Below are positions 17,227-25,364 of a stretch of 64,000 nucleotides of DNA, piece by piece. A program made the translations under genes and the position numbers. The first letter of the stretch is position 1; each line of letters starts with the position of its first letter. The notes beneath the pieces were generated by a model, which saw nothing but the letters and a program-made list of their open reading frames with translations, did no database searches and was not told the DNA's origin. The DNA is from Geothermobacter ehrlichii. Lineage in GTDB: Bacteria; Desulfobacterota; Desulfuromonadia; Desulfuromonadales; Geothermobacteraceae. The stretch is from the NCBI RefSeq assembly GCF_008124615.1, contig NZ_VNIB01000004.1, positions 186,001 through 250,000 on the forward strand. The letters run 5' to 3'.

Positions 17227-19317
17227 ATGAAGCAACTGAACGTCTGCATCCTCTGGCACATGCACCAGCCCGACTATCGCGATCCGGTCAGCGGCCTGAC
17301 CCTGCTGCCCTGGACCTGGCTGCACGCGGTCAAGGATTACGGCGAGATGCTGCGCACGATGGCCGGAATCGAAGCGGCCCGCATCACCTTCAACCTGGTG
17401 CCGGTGCTGGTGGAACAACTCGACCGTTACGCCCGGGGCGAAGTGCAGGATCTGTGGCTCGAGCTGGCCCGCCGCGATCCGCGGGATCTCGACGATGACG
17501 AGCGCCGCTTTCTCGTCGACCGGTTCTTCACGGTGCACGCCGAGCGGCACATCCTGCCCAACAGGCGCTACCGCGAGCTGGCCCGCAAGAAAGAGACCGG
17601 CGGCGCCGGGGAGTTCAGGGAAAAGGACCTGCGCGACCTGCAGGTCTGGTTTCTGCTGAGCTGGACCGGGCACCATTTGCGGCAAGAGCCCCCGGTCAAA
17701 GAGCTGCTGGCCAAGCAGGAGGGATTCAGCGAAGCTGAAAAAGCCGGGCTGCTCGACCGCCTCGATGCCGAGGTCGCCGGCATTCTTCCCCTCTACCGGC
17801 AACTGGAGGAAGAAGGACGCATTGAGATCTCCTTCACCCCCTACGCGCACCCCATTCTGCCACTGCTCTGCAATACCGCCATCGCCGCCGAGGCATCGCC
17901 CGCCACCACCCTGCCCGCCACCGGCTTCCGCCATCCCGAAGACGCCCGGCTGCAGATCCGCCGCGGACGCGACCTGATACAGCACTATCTTGGCGTCCGG
18001 CCGCGCGGCATGTGGCCCGCCGAGGGAGCGGTCAGCGAAGAAGCCCTGCAGCTGATGATCGACGAAGACATTCCCTGGGCCGCCAGCGACGAAGGGATTC
18101 TGCACCGCAGCCTCCCCGGCGGGCTGCGCAACCGCAAAGACCTTTACCGCCCCTACAGCTACCGGGGACTGCCCCTGATCTTCCGCGACCTCGAGCTGTC
18201 CGACCGCATCGGTTTCGTCTACGCCCACTGGAAACCGAAACGGGCCGCCGAAGACCTGATCGGACATCTCGAGAGGGCGGCCGAACAGGCCCCCGGCGGG
18301 CTGCTGGCCCTGGTTCTCGACGGCGAAAACTGCTGGGAGAGCTACGAAGAGAACGGCTATCCCTTTCTGCGCACCCTCTACGAAGGGATCGGCGCCTCCT
18401 CCCGGCTGCGGCTGACGACCGTCAGCGAAGCACTGCACCACTGCCGGACCAGGAGCCTGAAACGGCTGGCCCCCGGCTCCTGGATCAACAGCGACTTCCA
18501 CATCTGGATCGGCCACCCGGAGGAGAACCGGGCCTGGGAGCTGCTGGCGCGGGCGCGGAGCGAGACGTTCGGCGATCAGGCGCCGCAGCCCGACGATCGC
18601 CGGAGCGACCATCTGCTGCGGGCAGAGGGGAGCGACTGGTTCTGGTGGTACGGCGACGATCACGCCAGCGCCCAGGCCGACACCTTCGACCTGCTCTTCC
18701 GCCGGCATCTCGAAGCCCTCTACCTGGCGACGGGCCGGTCGGCGCCGCCCGAACTGAAACAGCCGATCAAGCCGCCGGTCAGCAAACGGCGGCGGCTGCG
18801 CGAACCGACGGCCCTGTTCACGCCCACCATCAACGGCCAGGCCGGCGACTACTTCGAGTGGCTCGCCGCCGGCCGGGCCAGCCTGACCGGCGGCGGCGCC
18901 ATGCACCCGCGCGACCAGCTGTTCACCAGCCTGCTTTTCGGTTACGATCTGAAGCATCTCTTTCTGCGTCTCGACCCGCACGCGCACCAGGACGACCTGC
19001 TCGAAGAGGGGCATCACCTCGACATACACCTGACCGCCGCCGACGCCTGGCTGGCCCGGTTCGTTCCGAAAAGCGGGGAGGTCTTCCTCTATCGGGCCGG
19101 CGACAGCCGGATCGTCGGCCGCGGCAAGGGCGCGGTAGAGCAGGTGGTCGAACTGGCCATCCCGCTGGCGCCGCTGGAGCTGAAGGCCGGGGACGTGCTG
19201 CTGCTCAGTCTCCACCTTTGCGAACAGGACCGGGAGATGGCCCGCTGGCCGGTCGAGGCGCCGCTGGAAATTCCCTACCGGGGCACCCTGCTCGAAGCCG
19301 ACGAGTGGTATGTCTGA
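17227..19317 (+). CDS. GH57-family alpha-glucan hydrolase/transferase
   Basis: Glycoside hydrolase family 57 protein (696 residues) acting on alpha-1,4- or alpha-1,6-glucans by a retaining mechanism. The family start is clear (ILWHMHQPDYRDP). The catalytic nucleophile is Glu266 in MWPAEGAVSEE and the acid/base Asp365 is in LDGENCWE. A C-terminal beta-rich domain covers about residues 520-696. The shape fits GH57 amylase/amylopullulanase-type proteins and not the branching-enzyme subfamily, but that distinction is inference. No signal peptide is present, so it is probably cytoplasmic. It begins 15 bases after the nucleotidyltransferase fusion and is followed 21 bases later by the GalT-like gene. 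Confidence 0.88.
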   Translation: MKQLNVCILWHMHQPDYRDPVSGLTLLPWTWLHAVKDYGEMLRTMAGIEAARITFNLVPVLVEQLDRYARGEVQDLWLELARRDPRDLDDDERRFLVDRFFTVHAERHILPNRRYRELARKKETGGAGEFREKDLRDLQVWFLLSWTGHHLRQEPPVKELLAKQEGFSEAEKAGLLDRLDAEVAGILPLYRQLEEEGRIEISFTPYAHPILPLLCNTAIAAEASPATTLPATGFRHPEDARLQIRRGRDLIQHYLGVRPRGMWPAEGAVSEEALQLMIDEDIPWAASDEGILHRSLPGGLRNRKDLYRPYSYRGLPLIFRDLELSDRIGFVYAHWKPKRAAEDLIGHLERAAEQAPGGLLALVLDGENCWESYEENGYPFLRTLYEGIGASSRLRLTTVSEALHHCRTRSLKRLAPGSWINSDFHIWIGHPEENRAWELLARARSETFGDQAPQPDDRRSDHLLRAEGSDWFWWYGDDHASAQADTFDLLFRRHLEALYLATGRSAPPELKQPIKPPVSKRRRLREPTALFTPTINGQAGDYFEWLAAGRASLTGGGAMHPRDQLFTSLLFGYDLKHLFLRLDPHAHQDDLLEEGHHLDIHLTAADAWLARFVPKSGEVFLYRAGDSRIVGRGKGAVEQVVELAIPLAPLELKAGDVLLLSLHLCEQDREMARWPVEAPLEIPYRGTLLEADEWYV

Positions 19318-19337
19318 CCGTCGAAAGGACCGGTTGC

Positions 19338-20378
19338 ATGTCTGAAATCCGCTGGGATCCCCTCAAGGGCGTCTGGGTGATCGTCGACCGCGAACGGGGC
19401 CGCCGCCTGCAGGAGTTTCTGCTCGAACAGCCGGCGCCCCGGGTCGAGTTCTGCCCTTTCTGCTACGGCAACGAAAGCCGCACCCCGCCGGAGATCGACG
19501 CAGTCCGCCCCGAACGCCAGCCCCCCGATACCCCCGGCTGGCAGGTCCGGGTGATTCCCAACCGGCATCCGGTTCTCGCCATCGAGGGGGATCTCGATCC
19601 CCGCGGCCATGGCCTCTACGACCGGGTGAACGGCGTCGGGGCCCACGAAATCGTCATCGAGAATCCGGACCACGACCGCGACCTGGCCGACTTCGCGCCG
19701 CAGGAACTGGTCGCCGTCCTGCACACCTGGCAGCGACGCCTGAACGACCTGCGCCGCGACACGCGCTTTCGCGCCATCTGCCTCTTCCGCAACCAGGGGC
19801 CGCTGGCGGGAGCGGACATCCCGCACCCGCATTCGCAAATCATCGCCCTGCCCCTGATTCCGCCTCTGATGGCGGCGGAACTGCACAACTGCCGCGACCA
19901 TTTCAGCCGCAAGGAGCGCTGCCTGCTGTGCGACCTGCTGCGGCAGGAGCTGCACACCGAAACCGGCATCGTTCACGACGACGGCCACTTTGTCGCCCTG
20001 GTCCCCTACGCTTCCGGCCGGCCCTTCGAGCTGCGGCTCGTCCCCCGGCGGCATGAACACGACTTCGTACGGGTCGGCGAAGACGAACTGCTGGCGCTGG
20101 CCGAGGTGCTGCGCAACGTCCTGGCACGCCTGCGCCAGGCCCTGCGGACGCCGTCGTACCGGCTCTATCTGCGCACGGCCCCGCCGCAGCACACCCGCTT
20201 CGGCCGTCCAAACTACTGGACCTCGCTGGCCCACGACTATCACTGGTACCTCGAAATTCATCCCTGCCTGGCGCGGGGCACCGGCATCGAGCAGGCCACG
20301 GGAGTGCCGGTCAACCTGGTGGCGCCGGAAGACGCGGCCGCCTTTCTGCGCGGCGAAAACCCCGCTCAAAAACGCTGA
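19338..20378 (+). CDS. Galactose-1-phosphate uridylyltransferase-like protein (GalT family)
   Basis: HIT-superfamily hexose-1-phosphate nucleotidylyltransferase (346 residues). Landmarks are the N-terminal RWDPLKGVWVIV, a zinc-type CPFC pair near residue 41, and the catalytic HPH in ADIPHPHSQ near residue 165. A C-terminal repeat holds further family histidines. GalT normally moves UMP between UDP-glucose and galactose-1-phosphate. In a glycogen operon without galK or galE it may act on a different hexose-1-phosphate, for example as an ADP-glucose phosphorylase-type enzyme; that is inference. The ATG at 19338 has AAAGGA upstream; the frame is open far upstream antisense to other signals and should not be extended. 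Confidence 0.88.
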   Translation: MSEIRWDPLKGVWVIVDRERGRRLQEFLLEQPAPRVEFCPFCYGNESRTPPEIDAVRPERQPPDTPGWQVRVIPNRHPVLAIEGDLDPRGHGLYDRVNGVGAHEIVIENPDHDRDLADFAPQELVAVLHTWQRRLNDLRRDTRFRAICLFRNQGPLAGADIPHPHSQIIALPLIPPLMAAELHNCRDHFSRKERCLLCDLLRQELHTETGIVHDDGHFVALVPYASGRPFELRLVPRRHEHDFVRVGEDELLALAEVLRNVLARLRQALRTPSYRLYLRTAPPQHTRFGRPNYWTSLAHDYHWYLEIHPCLARGTGIEQATGVPVNLVAPEDAAAFLRGENPAQKR

Positions 20379-20387
20379 TTCGATGCC

Positions 20388-22940
20388 ATGAACCGACACG
20401 GCAACTCTCTCAGGCAGCCCTTTCCCATTTCGGACAAGGCCCGGCGCCGGCTGCGGCTGGACGAAAGGCTGGCGGACTGCCCCCGGGAACACGAGCGGCA
20501 GCGGCTGTTCCGCATCGCCGGCGCCCTGCGCGAATGCGAGGGCCCCAACGTCGCCAGCGGTAGCGAGCTGCTGCTGCTCGCCGCCCTCTGCCGCGCCCAG
20601 CGCCACCTCTGCCGGCAGCAGCTGCACCGGCGGCAACCGCCCGCCGACAGCAACCTGGAGCTGACCCTCATCCAGTTCCGGCGTCTCTTCCCGCCAGCCG
20701 AAGCGGACGAAGATGCGCCGCAAGCGGAGACGATCGCCCGCTTGCTGCCGGAAATCTTCATCCTGGCCTCCCAGAACGACAATCCCGCCGCCGCAGGCGC
20801 CCGTTCGCTGTTCGACGACAGCGAGCTGGAGACGGCCTGCCACTACCGCCGGCTGCTGCAACTTCCCCTTGAGGAAGCAGGCGAAGGTTCTGGGCGCACC
20901 CTCTACGACCTGATCTGCGAACCGCTCCGCCGCCAGCCGGACAGCCTCGCCGACCAGCTGAGATGGGTTCGCCGGCACTGGCAGCCCCTGCTGCCGGCGG
21001 AACTGCTGGCGGAACTGGATGCCGTATTCGAAGCGGTGAGCTCCGAGATGCGCCGGCCGACCGGTGGCGCGGGGCCGCCGCAGCCCCCCGGCCTTGGCGG
21101 ACACGAAAGCGACGGCTTCACCCCCGAAGCCGACTGGATGGCCGACGTGGTGCTGATCGCCAAGTCGATCCGGGTCTGGATGTACCAGCTCGGCCACCGC
21201 TACCAGACCGAAGTCCGCACCCTCGACGACATTCCCGACACCGAACTGGAGCAGCTCGCAGCCTGCGGCTTCAACGCCCTGTGGCTGATCGGCCTGTGGG
21301 AACGCTCGCCGGCCTCGGCAAAGATCAAGCGGCTGCGCGGCAACCGCGACGCCGCCGCCAGTGCCTACGCCCTGTTCGACTACGACATCGCCGCGGAAAT
21401 CGGCGGCGACGCGGCCTTCGACCGATTCCGGCACCGCTGCCGCCGGCACGGCATCCTCCTGTGCGGCGATGTGGTTCCCAACCATTTCGGCCTCGATTCC
21501 CGCTGGCTGCGCGATCATCCCGAGCGCTTCGTCCAGACCGACCATCCCCCCTTCCCCGGCTACAGCTTCACCGGGCCCGACCTGTCCGGGCATCCGGACA
21601 TCGAGCTGGTCATCGAGGACGGCTACTGGGATCACAGCGACGCCGCCGTCGTCTTCCGCCATGTCGACCGGCGCAGCGGCCGCACCCGCTACATCTACCA
21701 CGGCAACGACGGTACCCACCTGCCCTGGAACGACACCGCCCAGCTCGACTATCTCAGGCCGGACGTGCGCGAAGCGATGATCGAGCTGATTCTGCAGGTG
21801 GCAAAACGCTTCGACCTGATCCGGTTCGATGCCGCCATGACCCTGGCGAAACGGCATTTTCAGCGTCTCTGGTATCCCCTGCCCGGCGGCGGCTCCGGCG
21901 TGCCGTCCCGCGCCATGTTCGCCCTGACGGCCGAAGAGTTCGACCGCGCCTTTCCCCAGGAATTCTGGCGCCAGGTGGTCGACCGTCTCGCCGCCGAGGC
22001 GCCGGACACCCTGCTGCTGGCCGAAGCCTTCTGGATGCTCGAAGGCTACTTCGTGCGCGAACTCGGCATGCACCGGGTCTACAACAGTGCCTTCATGAAC
22101 ATGCTCAAGCACGAGGAGAACGCCCGCTACCACCGGGTCATCCGCGACACCCTCGCCTGCGACCGGCGCATCCTGCAGCGGTTCGTCAACTTCATGAACA
22201 ATCCTGACGAAGCCACCGCCGTCGAGCAGTTCGGCAAGGGCGACAAATATTTCGCCGTCGCCGTCCTGCTCGCCACCCTGCCCGGGCTGCCGCTGTTCGG
22301 TCACGGACAGGTCGAGGGCCTGCGCGAAAAGTACGGCATGGAATTCGTCCGTCCCCTGCTCGACGAAGAGCGGGACGAAGGCTTCTTCCGCCACCACCAG
22401 AGCCAGATCTTCCCCCTGCTGCGCCGGCGGCGCCTGTTCAGCGGGGCGGACAGTTTCCGCTTCTACGATTTCGTCACCGACACCGGCTGCGACGAAAACG
22501 TCTTCGCCTTCAGCAACGGCCACGGCGACGAAAGGGTGCTGGTGGTGGTCAACAACAGTCCGCACCCGACAGCGGGTCGCATCCGTTTCGCCGTCTCCAG
22601 AAGCGCCGAAGACAGGACCGTGGCGAAACAGTCTCCGGAGCTGGCCGAAGCCCTGGCGCCGGCGGTACAGAAGATGCCGTTTCTCTCCGGCCGGGAAATC
22701 CGCGAGGGCAAGAAGATACTGCTGCACCTGCCGACCCTGCGCCGGGAAGGGCTGCGCCTCGAGCTCGGCCCCTATCAGTACCGGGTTCTGCTCCACCTCA
22801 AACCGCTGCCCGATGCCGACGGCAGCCTGCAAAGGCTGTGGCGCGAACAAACCGGCGGCAACACCGCCTGGCTGGATCTCGACGACCTCGCTCCCCCTGG
22901 CGCTCCGGAGGGCGATTGCGCTAAACTTCCTCCCGTCTGA
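20388..22940 (+). CDS. GH13 alpha-amylase-family protein with long N-terminal helical domain
   Basis: Cytoplasmic glycoside hydrolase family 13 protein (850 residues). Residues 1-250 are a helical, Arg/Leu-rich region of unknown role. The TIM barrel runs from about 260 to 690: region I ends in DVVPNHFG, the nucleophile is Asp481 in IRFDAAMTL, the acid/base is Glu546 in LLLAEAF, and the third acidic residue is Asp607 in FMNNPDEAT, where most relatives have NHD. A beta-sandwich tail follows. It could be a maltosyltransferase-, trehalose synthase- or branching-type enzyme; specificity is not readable. It sits 9 bases after galT and 7 bases before glgA. Confidence 0.87.
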   Translation: MNRHGNSLRQPFPISDKARRRLRLDERLADCPREHERQRLFRIAGALRECEGPNVASGSELLLLAALCRAQRHLCRQQLHRRQPPADSNLELTLIQFRRLFPPAEADEDAPQAETIARLLPEIFILASQNDNPAAAGARSLFDDSELETACHYRRLLQLPLEEAGEGSGRTLYDLICEPLRRQPDSLADQLRWVRRHWQPLLPAELLAELDAVFEAVSSEMRRPTGGAGPPQPPGLGGHESDGFTPEADWMADVVLIAKSIRVWMYQLGHRYQTEVRTLDDIPDTELEQLAACGFNALWLIGLWERSPASAKIKRLRGNRDAAASAYALFDYDIAAEIGGDAAFDRFRHRCRRHGILLCGDVVPNHFGLDSRWLRDHPERFVQTDHPPFPGYSFTGPDLSGHPDIELVIEDGYWDHSDAAVVFRHVDRRSGRTRYIYHGNDGTHLPWNDTAQLDYLRPDVREAMIELILQVAKRFDLIRFDAAMTLAKRHFQRLWYPLPGGGSGVPSRAMFALTAEEFDRAFPQEFWRQVVDRLAAEAPDTLLLAEAFWMLEGYFVRELGMHRVYNSAFMNMLKHEENARYHRVIRDTLACDRRILQRFVNFMNNPDEATAVEQFGKGDKYFAVAVLLATLPGLPLFGHGQVEGLREKYGMEFVRPLLDEERDEGFFRHHQSQIFPLLRRRRLFSGADSFRFYDFVTDTGCDENVFAFSNGHGDERVLVVVNNSPHPTAGRIRFAVSRSAEDRTVAKQSPELAEALAPAVQKMPFLSGREIREGKKILLHLPTLRREGLRLELGPYQYRVLLHLKPLPDADGSLQRLWREQTGGNTAWLDLDDLAPPGAPEGDCAKLPPV

Positions 22941-22947
22941 GACCGCC

Positions 22948-24417
22948 ATGAAAATTCTCTTTGTCGCATCCGAAGTCGCCCCCTTTGCCAAAACCGGCGG
23001 CCTGGCCGATGTCACCGGCTCGCTGCCGCGCGCCCTGGCCCGCATGGGGCACCAGGTCGCCATCATCCTCCCTCTGCACCGCATGGTGCGGCAGCGCGGA
23101 TTTCCACCGACCGATACCGGTCTGCGGCTGACGGTTGCCATGGGAAGGCAGCGGGAAGTCTGCGGCGTCAGGCAGCTCGACCACGAGGGGGTGCGGGTCT
23201 GGTTCATCGACCGGCCGGAGCTGTTCGAACGCAACGGGCTGTACGGCGAGGCGGGCGTCGACTACCCGGACAACGCCCAGCGCTACGGCTTCTTCTGCCG
23301 GGCGGTGCTCGAGGCCCTGCCGCGCCTCGGCTTCCAGCCAGAGCTGATCCACGTTCACGACTGGCAGACCGGACTGATTCCCCTGCTGCTTGCCACCGAA
23401 CTACACAGCACCCCCTTCTATCGATCCATCGCCAGCCTGCTGACCATTCACAACCTGGCCTACCAAGGGCTGTTCGAGCCGGAGGTTCTGCCCCTGCTCG
23501 GCCTGCCGGAGGAACTGTTCCATCCCGAGGGGATCGAATTCTACGGCAAGCTCTCCTTCCTCAAGGCCGGCATCTTCTTCGCCGACCGCATCACTACCGT
23601 ATCACCGACCTACTGCCAGGAGATCCTGACGCCCGAATCCGGCTGCGGCTTCGAGGGCATTCTGCGCAGCCGGCAAAAGCGCCTGAGCGGCATTCTCAAC
23701 GGCATCGATCCCGAAGACTGGAATCCCGCCGCCGACAGCGCCGTTCCGTATCCCTATGCCGCCGACAGCCTCGACGGCAAGGCCCTGTGCAAGCGGCGGC
23801 TGCAGCGCGAGCTGGGCCTGCCACAGCAGGCCGGGACACCACTGCTGGCGATGGTCACCCGCATCGACCGGCAAAAGGGAATCGACCTGGTGCTCGATGC
23901 CTGGCCGAGGCTCGCCCGGCGGCCGGTGCAGCTGGCACTGCTCGGCAGCGGCGACAGAGCCCTTAGTGCACGCCTGCAGGCCCTGGCGGCGGCCGATCCC
24001 GACCGGGTGGCGATCCGGCTCGGCTTCGACGACGCCCTCGCCCGGCGCATCTACGCCGGGGCCGACCTCTTTCTGATGCCCAGCCGTTTCGAACCTTGCG
24101 GGCTCGGCCAGCTGATCGCCCTGCGCTACGGCGCCGTGCCCCTGGTGCGGTCGACCGGCGGCCTGGCCGACACCATTTTCGATATTGACAGCCGGCCGCA
24201 AACCGGCAATGGTTTCTGCTTCGAACAGCCGACATCGCAGGCCCTGCTGCAAGCAGTCGACCGCGCCCTGGCCCGGTTCGGCGAGCGGACGGCCTGGCGA
24301 CGTCTCGTAGCCGTCTGCATGCGGCAGGACTACAGCTGGCGGCGCTCCGCCAGCCGTTATCTCGATCTCTACCTGCAGACCCTGGAGGAACATCGTGAGC
24401 GAACAGGAAAGAGATGA
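22948..24417 (+). CDS. glgA: Glycogen synthase
   Basis: GT5-family starch/glycogen synthase (489 residues) that transfers glucose from ADP-glucose to the non-reducing end of an alpha-1,4-glucan. The donor-binding KTGGLADV motif starts at Lys15. The C-terminal GT-B domain has the conserved SRFEPCGLGQLIALRYGAVPLVRSTGGLADT stretch at about 400-430 that binds the sugar nucleotide. Length and both Rossmann halves are complete. The ATG at 22948 begins the family N-terminus (MKILFVASEVAPFAK) 7 bases after the GH13 stop. Its last 23 bases overlap the small acidic gene that follows. Confidence 0.95.
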   Translation: MKILFVASEVAPFAKTGGLADVTGSLPRALARMGHQVAIILPLHRMVRQRGFPPTDTGLRLTVAMGRQREVCGVRQLDHEGVRVWFIDRPELFERNGLYGEAGVDYPDNAQRYGFFCRAVLEALPRLGFQPELIHVHDWQTGLIPLLLATELHSTPFYRSIASLLTIHNLAYQGLFEPEVLPLLGLPEELFHPEGIEFYGKLSFLKAGIFFADRITTVSPTYCQEILTPESGCGFEGILRSRQKRLSGILNGIDPEDWNPAADSAVPYPYAADSLDGKALCKRRLQRELGLPQQAGTPLLAMVTRIDRQKGIDLVLDAWPRLARRPVQLALLGSGDRALSARLQALAAADPDRVAIRLGFDDALARRIYAGADLFLMPSRFEPCGLGQLIALRYGAVPLVRSTGGLADTIFDIDSRPQTGNGFCFEQPTSQALLQAVDRALARFGERTAWRRLVAVCMRQDYSWRRSASRYLDLYLQTLEEHRERTGKR

Positions 24418-24625
24418 ACAGCGACAGACCGGCGTCGATTCATCAGGATCCGCCCCGGCGACAATTTCAGAGCGCTATCCGGAACTGGCCGAACTGCAGC
24501 GGGACATCGAACGCTGTCTGAAGAACAATCGAAAGTTTCTCGACCACTTTCTCGACGAAGACTTCATCGACGAGCTCGAAGACGACGCCGACGATTTCGG
24601 CGACGACATGGAGCCGGAACTCTGA
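24395..24625 (+). CDS. Small acidic protein coupled to glgA, unknown
   Basis: I do not recognise a family. The protein has 76 residues. The first 25 are polar and look disordered; residues 27-55 form a likely amphipathic helix (YPELAELQRDIERCLKNNRKF); the tail is almost entirely Asp/Glu and ends DDFGDDMEPEL. The start is GTG at 24395 with GGAGGAA six bases upstream, both inside the end of glgA, so translation is coupled. Codon use resembles its neighbours. A protein-protein or regulatory partner of glycogen synthase is a guess from position. Confidence 0.75.
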   Translation: MSEQERDEQRQTGVDSSGSAPATISERYPELAELQRDIERCLKNNRKFLDHFLDEDFIDELEDDADDFGDDMEPEL

Positions 24626-24885
24626 GTCCCTCTCCGCATCCCACCCATCCGGCCGTCCCCCCGACGGCCAGACAAAAAAGCTAAAGTCTCCCACCCCGAC
24701 AGCCGAAAACTCTCTTAGCCGGGTCCGTTTGGCCAAATGACTGCATGTCATGCCGCCATCAGGCAATATTGCGATCGAATCATTTTTTTTTGCAGGCTCA
24801 TTAAGGTGGATGAATTCTTAACTTTTTCTAAAAGTCTCAATCGTAATGAATATTTACGAAATGTCGCATAAATTACCGTAAAATA
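24626..24885. other. AT-rich intergenic region, no gene seen
   Basis: Sequence between the glycogen operon and the cytochrome module. It turns markedly AT-rich from about 24775 onward. I see no intrinsic terminator with a good stem for the glycogen operon and no coding frame with a ribosome binding site. Confidence 0.4.
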
Positions 24886-24915
24886 TTGGCACAAATCATG
24901 ATACCCGAATATTCG
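24886..24915 (+). promoter_or_regulatory. Candidate promoter with overlapping palindrome, cytochrome module
   Basis: TTGGCA (24886-24891, 5 of 6) is followed after 16 bases by AATATT (24908-24913, 4 of 6). A perfect 10-base palindrome CGAATATTCG (24906-24915) covers the -10. A second palindrome, ATCATGAT, lies in the spacer at 24895-24902. These dyads are plausible operators. The start codon is about 90 bases downstream. Confidence 0.45.
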
Positions 24916-25007
24916 AAATCATCATTAAACGCCGAGAGTAAATGGCACACGAACCTCAACCAACAGACCAGACGCACGGCGTCACCAAACCACATGGAGG
25001 CACAACG

Positions 25008-25334
25008 ATGAAACTGGCAAAACGAATCACAGCCATCGTCGCCATCGCTCTGTTCGCGGCGACATCCGTCATGGCCGCCCAGGGCGGCAACCCGAAAAAG
25101 GGCAAGTACCTGTTCAAGAAACACTGCAAGCGGTGCCATGTCGCCGGCGCCGAAGGCGGCGAGCTGACTCCCCTGTCGAAGACCATGAGCCAGTGGGACC
25201 GCTTCTTCAAGCGCGACAAGCACAAGGCCAAACCGGAAATCTGGGGCAAGTTCAAGGAAAAGGACCTGAAGGACATCAACCAGTTCCTCTATGACCACGC
25301 CGCCGATTCCGACCAGCCGGAAACCTGCGGATAA
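25008..25334 (+). CDS. Monoheme c-type cytochrome
   Basis: Small secreted cytochrome (108 residues). A Sec signal peptide (MKLAKRITAIVAIALFAATSVMA, cleavage after about residue 23) precedes a single heme site CKRCH near residue 42. A Lys-rich mature domain contains a possible axial Met in SKTMSQW. The mature protein would act in the periplasm. The ATG at 25008 has GGAGG seven bases upstream; an open frame back to 24942 adds residues before the signal peptide and is unlikely. It is followed 30 bases later by the DUF3373 barrel and then the octaheme cytochrome. Role inferred from context: electron shuttle for that module. Confidence 0.88.
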   Translation: MKLAKRITAIVAIALFAATSVMAAQGGNPKKGKYLFKKHCKRCHVAGAEGGELTPLSKTMSQWDRFFKRDKHKAKPEIWGKFKEKDLKDINQFLYDHAADSDQPETCG

Positions 25335-25364
25335 CCTTTCAATCCTTTCCCGAGGAGGCACGCG

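Noticed and set aside
19275-23234. Very long open frame (over 1300 codons) on the minus strand opposite the GalT, GH13 and GlgA genes
   Set aside because: A GC-rich mirror of well-supported plus-strand genes; its translation is Gln/Gly/Val-rich low-complexity sequence with no domain and no ribosome binding site.
24886-24904. Possible sigma-54 site (TTGGCAC then ATGAT) upstream of the cytochrome
   Set aside because: The invariant GC at -12 is missing (GA at that position); a sigma-70 reading fits better.
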